DNA from: Rubrolithibacter sp043763625
GTDB lineage: Bacteria > Bacteroidota > Bacteroidia > Sphingobacteriales > Sphingobacteriaceae
Direction of reading: 5' to 3'
Length of the DNA stretch: 51,793 nucleotides
Assembly: GCA_043763625.1 (NCBI GenBank)
Contig: JAYULL010000079.1
Span: 1 to 51,793 of the forward strand
Part shown: piece after piece, positions 45,135-51,793 of the stretch
Position numbering within the stretch: the stretch's first letter is position 1
How the letters are laid out: the number at the start of each line of letters is the position of its first letter
The notes under the pieces: model-generated
The model's input: the letters and a program-made list of their open reading frames with translations, nothing else
Databases searched by the model: none
Told to the model about the DNA's origin: nothing
Made by a program: the position numbers and the translations under genes

Positions 45135-45559
45135 AGTACACTTATCTCTTTCTCAAATAAATAATGTTCTTCGTCTTTGGTATATTCAATTTTAAGAAAC
45201 CAAGTTCCTTTTGACAGTTGTTCTGCCGGAACTTCAACACATCGTTCTTCATCGGTGTAGCCCTCAAAGACTAAATCCATTTTAGAATTATTAGGACGTT
45301 TTAAAGTGAGCTTATAGTGAACGGGTATGGGGAACGAAATAGTTAAACCAAGCGGTGTTATATCAATTTCGGGAATAACTGAGTCTTGAAAAGCTTTTTG
45401 TTTTTTGTTATAGTCGCCGGTGTATGCCAAGCCTTTTTCGTAGTAGTTATTATCAATTAGCGCATCATCGCCACTGCTTATTATCATGCGTGTGGCCAAG
45501 ATTAATATAAAGCCCATAAACACCGCCATCCCGATTACTGATTTTGTTCCCCAATTCAT
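45131..45559 (-). CDS. ccoH: FixH/CcoH family cbb3 oxidase accessory protein
   Basis: This 142-aa protein has one N-terminal membrane helix (SVIGMAVFMGFILILATRMI) and a periplasmic beta domain with the family start NNYYEKGLAYTGDYNKKQKA and the strand pattern VHYKLTLKRPN, GTWFLKIEY. FixH/CcoH is needed for stable assembly of cbb3 oxidase. It starts 4 bases after ccoG and overlaps the next gene by 4 bases, so it is firmly within the operon. Confidence 0.9.
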   Translation of the reverse strand: MNWGTKSVIGMAVFMGFILILATRMIISSGDDALIDNNYYEKGLAYTGDYNKKQKAFQDSVIPEIDITPLGLTISFPIPVHYKLTLKRPNNSKMDLVFEGYTDEERCVEVPAEQLSKGTWFLKIEYTKDEEHYLFEKEISVL

Positions 45560-45563
45560 ATGC

Positions 45564-46901
45564 TTAAAGATTAGGAGGTGCTATAAACGTAGTTTCAAGT
45601 TGCTTTACAACTCGCCCTTTGGAAACTATATTCATGTCGATCTCAGATTTATATTTCTTTATTTGATTTTTGGGACGAATTACAAAGAATGTAAGTTTTG
45701 CGGTTTCGCCTTTTTGCAATTTGTCTTTTCTGCTGATTAGTCGGATTTTAACTTTAGGGTCTTGCGCTATTATGTCAAAAGATATTGCTCCGGTAGTTTT
45801 ATTAACCAGCTCTGCATTATAAAGATTGCTCACGGTGTTATTTTCTCCCTCCTGGTAAAGTGTTCCCTGCGCACGGAAGATTGTAGCATCAATATCTGTA
45901 CGGCGCAGAAGTAGCACTGTTAAAATGCTCAGCATTACCGTCAGGACTGCTGCATATGCATACACGCGTCGATTTAGCTTGAACGGCTTTCCTTCAGCTA
46001 TTTGCTCTTCTGTTTTAAACCCGATGAGGTCAAGTTGCCGGTTTAATTTTCCCATCACCATGTTGCAGGCATCAATACAAGCGGTACAATTGATACACTC
46101 GAGCTGTGTTCCTTGTCGAATGTCTATCCCGGTAGGACAAACTTGAACGCATAAATCGCAATCTACACAATCACCCAAGTTACTTTGTTGATTTCTGGAT
46201 TTATGCCCTCGGGGTTCGCCTCGGTTATAGTCATAAGCTACAATGATGCTCTGCCGGTCTAACAAAACGCCTTGGAGGCGTCCGTAGGGACAAATAGTAG
46301 TACAAACTATTTCTCGCAGATATGCAAACACTCCGTAAAAAACAGCCGTAAAAATTATGATCGAAACAAAGCCTGAAACATGATCGGAAATAGGTTCGGT
46401 AATAATTTTTATCAATCCATCCGAACTTATAATATATGCTAGAAAAATATTAGAAATGAGAAAAGAGATGACGATGAAAATGGTGTGTTTAAGGGTTTTC
46501 TTGACCAGCTTTTCTATGGTTAGCGGACCGGCATCGAGCTTCTTCTGTTGAGCGCTATCACCTTCAATAGCTTTCTCGATTTTACGAAAAACCATTTCCA
46601 TAAAAATGGTTTGCGGACAGGCCCAACCGCACCAAACCCTTCCGAAAACAACTGTAAAAAGGACTATAAAAACGATGAAAGTTAATGAAGCCAACACAAA
46701 AAGGTAAAAATCTTGCGGCAGAAATACTACGCCAAAGAACACAAATTTGCGTTGGAGTACATTAAGCAGGATAAGTTGCTCGTCGTTAATTTTAATAAAA
46801 GGGGCGGAGAATAACAGCAACAAGAACACATAGCTGAGAATATCGCGATAACGAAAAAGCTTTCCTTTAATAATTTTAGGGTAAATCCATGTACGTCCCA
46901 T
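45564..46901 (-). CDS. ccoG: Cytochrome c oxidase accessory protein CcoG (FixG)
   Basis: This 445-aa membrane ferredoxin has several helices (YVFLLLLFSAPFIKI at the start) and cysteine motifs for iron-sulfur centres: WCGWACPQ, CTTICPYG, and the paired 4Fe-4S set CVDCDLCVQVCPTGID and CINCTACIDACNMV. The C-terminal Ig-like FixG domain follows. It helps mature cbb3 oxidase, with a proposed role in copper reduction. The frame cannot extend upstream because an in-frame TAA lies nine codons before the ATG. It lies 163 bases after ccoP. Confidence 0.95.
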   Translation of the reverse strand: MGRTWIYPKIIKGKLFRYRDILSYVFLLLLFSAPFIKINDEQLILLNVLQRKFVFFGVVFLPQDFYLFVLASLTFIVFIVLFTVVFGRVWCGWACPQTIFMEMVFRKIEKAIEGDSAQQKKLDAGPLTIEKLVKKTLKHTIFIVISFLISNIFLAYIISSDGLIKIITEPISDHVSGFVSIIIFTAVFYGVFAYLREIVCTTICPYGRLQGVLLDRQSIIVAYDYNRGEPRGHKSRNQQSNLGDCVDCDLCVQVCPTGIDIRQGTQLECINCTACIDACNMVMGKLNRQLDLIGFKTEEQIAEGKPFKLNRRVYAYAAVLTVMLSILTVLLLRRTDIDATIFRAQGTLYQEGENNTVSNLYNAELVNKTTGAISFDIIAQDPKVKIRLISRKDKLQKGETAKLTFFVIRPKNQIKKYKSEIDMNIVSKGRVVKQLETTFIAPPNL

Positions 46902-47064
46902 ACTTTTCTCTTCGGCTTGGCCCTCTTAAATCCCGGCCGGCAGGGAGAACTTTCCTGTAGCATTAGTAATCATATCCAGAGCTCCTTCTTTGTTCATTTT
47001 TGTTGCCTCCCGTGTTCTTTGCTTTTGGCTCTTACTCAAAGACTAATCCCGTATTAACCAATAA

Positions 47065-47940
47065 CTAACCTTCCTTTTCCCCTTGCGGAGCTTTAGCATT
47101 TGCCGGATTAGTGCCTTTCAGCGATTCGATGTAGTTCGATACGTCTGATATCTGTTTCGGGCTCAAAACTTTTTCCCAAGAAATCATACCTTTTTCGGGC
47201 ACCCCGTACTTAATAGTTTTAAATACGTTATTTATCTTGCCTCCATGAAGCCAATAGTCATCGGTCAAATTAGGTCCTACAACTCCTTGTCCCTTATCGC
47301 CGTGACATGCCACGCAATTGGTTTTATAAAGAGCTGCCCCGGCAGCTAAAACGCCGGCGTCTTTATCAACATTTACAGAAGTTTCGTCAATGTTATTGTT
47401 CGATTTAGCTAAATAGGCGGTTTTCTCCGCCTTGGCCTTGTTCATCTCGATCACATACTCTTCCTCCTGCATCTTTCCCCAACCGGAAACATGAAAATTA
47501 AAAAGGTAAATCACACCGAAAAAAATGGTAGCATAAAACAGCACCATAAACCATCCGGGAGTAGGATTATCCAACTCGGCAATGCCGTCGAATTCGTGCT
47601 CTAACTGAATGTCTTTCTCCTCTGATATCGGGCGAAGACCTAGAAGCTTATTCAAAACCGGCGGCTTGCTTTTTTTAAAAGCATACCACTCATCCCACTC
47701 CGGTATTTTGGTTTGTTCTGCATGCGCAAACGGTGTAGGATTAATGAGTTCGTTTGAAAGTGATTTAAAGGTGTTTAACAACGTATAGGCCACAATGAGC
47801 AATAACACTACGGTAATAATAAATATTATAAGTATGAGATCTGCGGGACCCATGTTTTGATTTTGGCCCCGGGCCTGTTCTTGCGCTAAAGCCGGGAATG
47901 ATAAAAATAGAGCTGAAATCGTAATTGATATCTTATTCAT
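47065..47940 (-). CDS. ccoP: cbb3-type cytochrome c oxidase subunit III (CcoP), mono-haem
   Basis: This 291-aa protein has a signal-like helix (residues 1-19), a second helix (LILIIFIITVVLLLIVAYTL), the CcoP N-terminal domain (DNPTPGWFMVLFYATIFFG), and one C-terminal cytochrome c domain with Cys209-Val-Ala-Cys212-His213 and a likely Met ligand in PEKGMISW. Proteobacterial CcoP carries two haems; one haem is common in Bacteroidota. It passes electrons from a periplasmic donor toward the catalytic subunit. It starts 4 bases after the small ccoQ-like gene. Confidence 0.94.
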   Translation of the reverse strand: MNKISITISALFLSFPALAQEQARGQNQNMGPADLILIIFIITVVLLLIVAYTLLNTFKSLSNELINPTPFAHAEQTKIPEWDEWYAFKKSKPPVLNKLLGLRPISEEKDIQLEHEFDGIAELDNPTPGWFMVLFYATIFFGVIYLFNFHVSGWGKMQEEEYVIEMNKAKAEKTAYLAKSNNNIDETSVNVDKDAGVLAAGAALYKTNCVACHGDKGQGVVGPNLTDDYWLHGGKINNVFKTIKYGVPEKGMISWEKVLSPKQISDVSNYIESLKGTNPANAKAPQGEKEG

Positions 47941-47944
47941 GGCA

Positions 47945-48109
47945 TTAGTCTTTTTCGGCTACCGGAAGTTCGCTCATGTAAGTGATGTGTTTCTTGTCCA
48001 TCTTTATAAGCAATACAGCCACGATGAGAAAGAAAATTAAGAATATCCAAAGTGAGGTAATTAAGTAAACCTGACCCGCTAAGAAGTTGTTTATGAACTG
48101 TTTAAACAT
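47945..48109 (-). CDS. ccoQ: CcoQ-like small cbb3 oxidase subunit
   Basis: This 54-aa protein from ATG 48109 has one membrane helix (VYLITSLWIFLIFFLIVAVLLI) followed by a short charged tail (KMDKKHITYMSELPVAEKD). The position between ccoNO and ccoP, size and topology match CcoQ/FixQ, although the sequence itself is too short and divergent for certainty. CcoQ stabilises the NO-P complex in other bacteria. It ends 4 bases before ccoP. Confidence 0.75.
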   Translation of the reverse strand: MFKQFINNFLAGQVYLITSLWIFLIFFLIVAVLLIKMDKKHITYMSELPVAEKD

Positions 48110-48117
48110 TTTTTTGG

Positions 48118-48182
48118 AGTTATAAGTTGTAAGTATTAGGTTGTAAGTTTTATGTTCTCAGTTGACAAGGGTACTTATAACT
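48118..48182. repeat. Inverted and direct repeat cluster between ccoNO and ccoQ
   Basis: AGTTATAAGT (48118-48127) and its exact reverse complement ACTTATAACT (48173-48182) flank 45 bases that hold two copies of GTTGTAAGT (near 48126 and 48140) and GTTCTCAGTTGACA. The right arm overlaps the end of ccoNO. It looks like an intergenic repeat mosaic rather than a terminator, and could fold in the operon mRNA. Confidence 0.55.
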
Positions 48183-50304
48183 TACTGCTTAATTTATTTG
48201 CTTTAATATCGACACCGAGACGCTGCAGGTAAGCAATAATGGCTACTATTTCTCGATCGCTGCCCACTTTAATATTGTCTTTTGCTAAACCGGCAGAAAT
48301 TTCATCTGCTTGACGTTTTAAATCATTATTAGCTGTTTTTTCATAACCGGCTTCATAAGGCACGCCCAGCGTTCGCATGGCATTTATTTTAGAAGCGGTT
48401 GTAGAAATATCTAACTTTTGCTCAATGAGCCAAGGATAAGGAGGCATTATACTTCCGGGAGACATTGTCGTAGGATCCATCATGTGGTTAAAATGCCAAG
48501 CATGCGAATATTTTCCGCCTTCACGATGTAAATCTGGACCGGTACGTTTTGATCCCCAAAGGAAAGGATGGTCGTAAACAAATTCTCCGGCTTTGCTGTA
48601 CTCGCCGTAGCGTTCCGTTTCTGACCTAAAAGGCCGCACCATTTGAGAGTGGCAGTTTACACAACCTTCCCGGATATATAAATCTCGGCCTTGCAACTCC
48701 AACGGACTGTAAGGCTTTACACTGGCAATTGTAGGTATGTTAGAAGAAATCATGAATGTAGGCATCATCTCGACCATACCGCCAATTAAAATAACGATTA
48801 AAGAAAGAATCATAAATTGAATAGGACGACGTTCTAAAGCACGATGCAAAGTATTTTCTCCTGCATGAGGAGTGAAAACAGGTGTCAACGCCATAGCTTC
48901 TGCCGGCTCGTTAGCAACAAGTTTTCCGGCAAGCATTGTTTTAACAAGGTTGTAAGTCATGATAATTACACCTGTCAAATAAAAAGTTCCGCCAATAGCT
49001 CTGTAAACATGCATCGGTAAAACAGCGAGGGTGGTTTCAAGAAAGGCCGGGTGTTTAAGCATGCCGTCGGGCGTAAACTCTTTCAGCATTAAGCCTTGAG
49101 TAAAGCCCGACCAGTACATAGGAACAGCATAGAAAAGAATTCCGAATGTGCCTATCCAAAAGTGTACGGTTGCGAGTTTTTTAGAAAAAAGCTCAGTTTT
49201 ATAAATACGCGGGATCACCCAATAAAGGATAGCAAACGTTAAAAAGCCGTTCCACGCTAAGGCACCAACGTGTACGTGGGCCACAATCCAGTCGGTGTAG
49301 TGCGCAATAGCATTAACTTGTTTAAGCGAAAGCAAGGGGCCCTCGAAAGTTGCCATCCCGTAGCCGGTTAAACCTACTACCATAAATTTTAAAATCGGGT
49401 TATCTCTTACCTTATCCCAAGCACCGCGTAGGGTTAGCAATCCATTGATCATACCTCCCCAACTGGGTGCAATAAGCATTACAGAAAATACAACTCCTAA
49501 AGACTGTGCCCAGCCCGGTAAAGAAGTGTAGAGCAGATGGTGAGGACCCGCCCAGATATAAATGAATATCAAGGACCAAAAGTGAAGGATACTTAGCTTA
49601 TAAGAGTAAACCGGGCGGTTAGCCATTTTAGGAAGGAAATAATACATCATCCCTAAATATGGAGTAGTTAAAAAGAAGGCAACGGCGTTGTGCCCGTACC
49701 ACCACTGTACCAAGGCATCCTGAACGCCGGCATATAAGTAATAACTTTTAAAAGCAGATATAGGTAGCTGAAAAGAGTTTACAATATGTAAAACAGCGAC
49801 AGTAACAAACGTGGCTATGTAGAACCAAATGGCGACGTACATGTGGCGTTCGCGACGTTTGATAATGGTACCGAACATGTTGATACCGAAAACAACCCAA
49901 ATGAGTGTAATTGCAATATCAATCGGCCATTCAAGCTCCGCGTATTCGTGCGACGTGGTTAACCCCAGAGGGAGAGTAATTGCTGCTGCTACTATGATTA
50001 ACTGCCATCCCCAGAAGTGGATTTTGCTTAATACATCGTTAAACATGCGGGCCTTTAACAATCGTTGAAGCGAATAATATACTCCCATAAAAATTCCGTT
50101 GCCTACAAATGCAAAAATTACTGCATTGGTGTGCAAAGGGCGGATACGTCCGAAGGTGGTATATTGAGATCCCATATTCATTCCGGGTTTAAATAACTGC
50201 ATAGCAATCAGCAGTCCTACGGTCATTCCCACAATTCCCCAGATTATAGTGGCTATCCCAAAGTTCCGAACGATCTTGTTGTCGTAGTTAAATTTTTCCA
50301 GCAT
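48175..50304 (-). CDS. ccoNO: Fused cbb3 oxidase subunits I and II (CcoN-CcoO)
   Basis: This 709-aa fusion has an N-terminal CcoN with about 12-14 helices and histidine ligands for haem b, haem b3 and CuB (PLHTNAVIFAFVGNG, QWWYGHNAVAFF, WAGPHHLLY, DWIVAHVHVGALAWNG). The C-terminal CcoO monohaem domain has Cys548-Val-Asn-Cys551-His552 and a Met ligand in GSIMPPYPWL. It reduces O2 to water at high affinity and pumps protons. I chose ATG 50304; an in-frame TTG at 50316 is less likely. The N-O fusion is usual in Bacteroidota. The ccoS and ccoI genes often found upstream are not present here. Confidence 0.96.
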   Translation of the reverse strand: MLEKFNYDNKIVRNFGIATIIWGIVGMTVGLLIAMQLFKPGMNMGSQYTTFGRIRPLHTNAVIFAFVGNGIFMGVYYSLQRLLKARMFNDVLSKIHFWGWQLIIVAAAITLPLGLTTSHEYAELEWPIDIAITLIWVVFGINMFGTIIKRRERHMYVAIWFYIATFVTVAVLHIVNSFQLPISAFKSYYLYAGVQDALVQWWYGHNAVAFFLTTPYLGMMYYFLPKMANRPVYSYKLSILHFWSLIFIYIWAGPHHLLYTSLPGWAQSLGVVFSVMLIAPSWGGMINGLLTLRGAWDKVRDNPILKFMVVGLTGYGMATFEGPLLSLKQVNAIAHYTDWIVAHVHVGALAWNGFLTFAILYWVIPRIYKTELFSKKLATVHFWIGTFGILFYAVPMYWSGFTQGLMLKEFTPDGMLKHPAFLETTLAVLPMHVYRAIGGTFYLTGVIIMTYNLVKTMLAGKLVANEPAEAMALTPVFTPHAGENTLHRALERRPIQFMILSLIVILIGGMVEMMPTFMISSNIPTIASVKPYSPLELQGRDLYIREGCVNCHSQMVRPFRSETERYGEYSKAGEFVYDHPFLWGSKRTGPDLHREGGKYSHAWHFNHMMDPTTMSPGSIMPPYPWLIEQKLDISTTASKINAMRTLGVPYEAGYEKTANNDLKRQADEISAGLAKDNIKVGSDREIVAIIAYLQRLGVDIKANKLSSKL

Positions 50305-50622
50305 AATAAAAGACAAATAATTTTTCCGACATAAAAGTAGAAGCCCTGCTCTTGCCGGCAGATGACGTTAGTTTGAAGAAAAGCTGATCTTCGTCACTAA
50401 TAAATGGGCATGTTAAGTATTTAGAAGGCCTTGTACGAATAAGCTTTTCGGATATTAAACACGAGTTAGAATTACTAATTCTTACACAAATTAGGTTTAT
50501 TGCCGGAAGTTAAGCTATGTGAAAGCCTAATAGGTAAGCCAATCCGTATAGGAATTGTGCGTTTTTAAATTAACTGTACCTTGCTTTATTTTATTTTTAT
50601 ATTTGCACCACGATCATAATCG
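50305..50622. other. 318-bp region between ccoNO and tRNA-Arg
   Basis: It should hold the divergent promoters of the cbb3 operon (minus) and tRNA-Arg (plus). No clear FNR-like palindrome or CAAAnnTA box is seen close to ccoNO. No coding frame is convincing. Confidence 0.4.
50598..50605 (+). promoter_or_regulatory. Promoter -7 box of tRNA-Arg
   Basis: TATATTTG matches TAnnTTTG and ends 17 bases before the tRNA. No good TTTG is seen at the -33 distance. Confidence 0.55.
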
Positions 50623-51102
50623 GCACCCATAGCTCAGTTGGATAGAGCAACGGTTTTCTAAACCGTGGGTCTCAGGTTCGAATCCTGATGGGTGTACTAT
50701 TCCGGATTGGGTGCGAATTTTCGTCCTTGTCCGATTTTTATTTGCTTCTAAGTTGCTGTTTATCTGATAGATAAGGTGAGCTGCTTCATTCAGTTTTCCG
50801 GTTCGATGTGTCGCTCCATCAAAACACCATTTTTCCGGAAAAATCGAACCAATAATATTACGCTTGCCCTTAATATCAGCGTTTAGATAGAGCATATCGA
50901 GGTTTTTAAGGTTTTCTACAGCTTTATATAAAATCCCATTTATATCTTCAAAGTTATTTCCGTTAACAGATAAATTGTTGATTTTTGCCTCTAAACGAAT
51001 TATCTTTTCTTCGGCTTCTCTTTTTATAATCTTATAATCTTCGGGTTCGATATCATCATTCAAAAGTAATTCCCTTGCTTTTGTAATTCTATTACTATGC
51101 AA
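50614..51102 (-). pseudogene. C-terminal remnant of a large serine recombinase ending inside tRNA-Arg
   Basis: The 162-codon frame resembles the C-terminal part of Bacteroidota resolvase/recombinase-family integrases: ARELLLNDDIEPEDYKIIK, EEKIIRLEAKI, LKNLDMLYLNADIKGKRNII and GSIFPEKWCFDG. The N-terminal catalytic resolvase domain is missing, the frame opens only at a TTG, and an in-frame stop lies just upstream. The last 26 residues (from HPSGFEPETHGLENRCS on) are the antisense reading of the tRNA, the usual ending of such integrases when inserted there. It is an inactive relic of an integrated element. Confidence 0.8.
50623..50696 (+). tRNA. tRNA-Arg (anticodon TCT)
   Basis: A full cloverleaf can be drawn over 74 bases: acceptor GCACCCA / TGGGTGT (first pair G-U), D stem GCTC/GAGC, anticodon stem ACGGT/ACCGT around loop TTTCTAA (anticodon TCT, reads AGA), and T stem TCAGG/CCTGA around TTCGAAT. 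CCA is not encoded. The antisense strand is read as the tail of a recombinase remnant, so this tRNA was probably an integration site. Confidence 0.95.
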
Positions 51103-51461
51103 TCTACGATCTCAATTATCTGCCATTTTGTAGTTTTACCCAGCCCTTTCTTCCGCACTACCAATCTTGCTTCTACTTGAGATATCTTCTCGGAACAAGC
51201 TCCTTTAATCGGAACTAACGTTTTGTTATCATTTCCACGTTGATAAACTATCCGAGAGGTTCTTTATAAATTAGATAAAATTAATGATATTTCAAGCACC
51301 AAGTTAGTTAATTTTAGGCGCTGTGTTTGTATCCCTGTAGTAGTGTTTTCTCAAAAAGCAGCTAAAACAGTTTAACGGTAAATACCGGCCGGTGGGGTTA
51401 AAATGTCGGCCATTTATTAAAATGAATTAGGATATCGAGACTAAAATTGACCTGTTTAAAT
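51103..51461. other. 359-bp region upstream of the dehydrogenase gene, possibly element debris
   Basis: A minus-strand open stretch without ATG (about 51257-51100) reads VPIKGACSEKISQVEARL, faintly like the coiled region of recombinases, and then ends in a different frame from the remnant. This may be further decayed element DNA. The promoter of the plus-strand gene at 51462 should lie here, but none is clear. Confidence 0.3.
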
Positions 51462-51793
51462 ATGGAATTTACAATAAAATCAAATAGCATAAAATACCCT
51501 ATTCGTTTTTTATACAGCGCGGTTGTTGTATATCTTTTTTTCTCCTGCTGTAACCCTCCGCGTAATATTAGATACGAAAAAAGCGCTTTGCCTCCTTCTC
51601 AAGGTGCAGCAAGCTTTGAAACAGAACCCGGTTTTAAAATTGAATTGATTGCGTCGGAGCCATTAATCGCAGACCCGGTTGATATGGAAATTGATGAATT
51701 CGGGAGAATGTACGTAGTGGAAATGCATGGATACCCGCTTGATAAAAGCGGGTCCGGAAAAATAAAATTGGTAACCGATTCAGATGGTGACGG
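51462..51793 (+). CDS. PVC-type membrane-bound dehydrogenase lipoprotein, 3'-truncated by window edge
   Basis: The first 110 codons are present. A lipoprotein signal with YLFFSCCNPP suggests acylation at the first Cys. The following FETEPGFKIELIASEPLIAD, PVDMEIDEFGRMYVVEMHGY and KLVTDSDGDG match the N-terminal beta-propeller of PVC-type (planctomycete) membrane-bound dehydrogenases, which often end in a c-type cytochrome domain. Such genes commonly stand with DUF1553 and DUF1501 genes like those at the left edge of the window. The substrate is unknown, and the cofactor and haem domains lie beyond the window. Confidence 0.85.
   Translation, partial: MEFTIKSNSIKYPIRFLYSAVVVYLFFSCCNPPRNIRYEKSALPPSQGAASFETEPGFKIELIASEPLIADPVDMEIDEFGRMYVVEMHGYPLDKSGSGKIKLVTDSDGD

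Noticed and set aside
46926..46997. 23-residue minus-strand frame between ccoP and ccoG
   Set aside because: It is too short to support as a gene, with no membrane helix or known peptide at this point of cco operons; it cannot be the ccoG N-terminus because of stops.
1..51793. The window as a closed 51.8-kb circular replicon
   Set aside because: Joining the ends does not restore a reading frame between the dehydrogenase and DUF1553 genes, and no replication or partition gene is present.

Overview
The window looks like chromosomal DNA of a Bacteroidota species, probably a Sphingobacteriales-like one; the order is inference. Supporting features are two secreted giants with the CHU_C/type B type IX secretion C-terminus, a PorP/SprF protein, SprB repeats, a fused CcoN-CcoO cbb3 oxidase, a TonB-dependent receptor with a CarboxypepD_reg domain, a LytS/LytTR pair, and several TAnnTTTG -7 promoter boxes.

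Layout. 1-3.3 kb: the end of a PSD1/DUF1553 protein followed by a Tat-exported DUF1501 protein, then a small HTH protein. 4.0-8.7 kb (minus): a PorP/SprF protein coupled by a GTGA overlap to a 1210-aa PKD-type T9SS cargo. 9.1-14.3 kb (minus): mgsA, an SpmA/SpmB-like membrane protein, a bidirectional terminator, then yidC and pyrG. 14.5-30.1 kb: a Wzx/Wzy-type surface polysaccharide locus. Its core is a tightly overlapping minus-strand operon: response regulator, sugar transferase with an N-terminal pseudo-receiver, half-size TolC, Wzc/GumC-like protein, QxxRW glycosyltransferase, a 41-aa membrane peptide, Wzy/WaaL-like polymerase, glycosyltransferase and hexapeptide acyltransferase. Plus-strand flippase and glycosyltransferase genes, and one minus-strand glycosyltransferase, lie beside it.

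30.4-37.0 kb: a 1994-aa SprB-repeat adhesin with an internal three-repeat duplication, followed by a small outer membrane barrel protein. 37.3-43.8 kb: a pentapeptide protein, a single-domain response regulator, a LytTR regulator with its LytS-type kinase, and a TonB-dependent barrel with a long disordered tail. 43.8-50.3 kb (minus): a cbb3 oxidase operon (ccoNO, ccoQ-like, ccoP, ccoG, ccoH, SafE/DsbD_2-like) plus small membrane proteins. 50.6-51.1 kb: tRNA-Arg(TCT) overlapped antisense by the tail of a decayed large serine recombinase. The right edge holds the start of a PVC-type membrane-bound dehydrogenase lipoprotein, the usual partner of the genes at the left edge.

The most interesting region is the polysaccharide operon. 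A free CheY-like regulator overlaps the gene of an initiating transferase that carries a receiver-like domain without phosphorylation residues. No Wza-type OPX gene is visible, and a half-size TolC protein sits where one might be expected. A decayed copy of the transferase 3' end lies between the two genes. All function calls come from reading the sequence; no database search was run.
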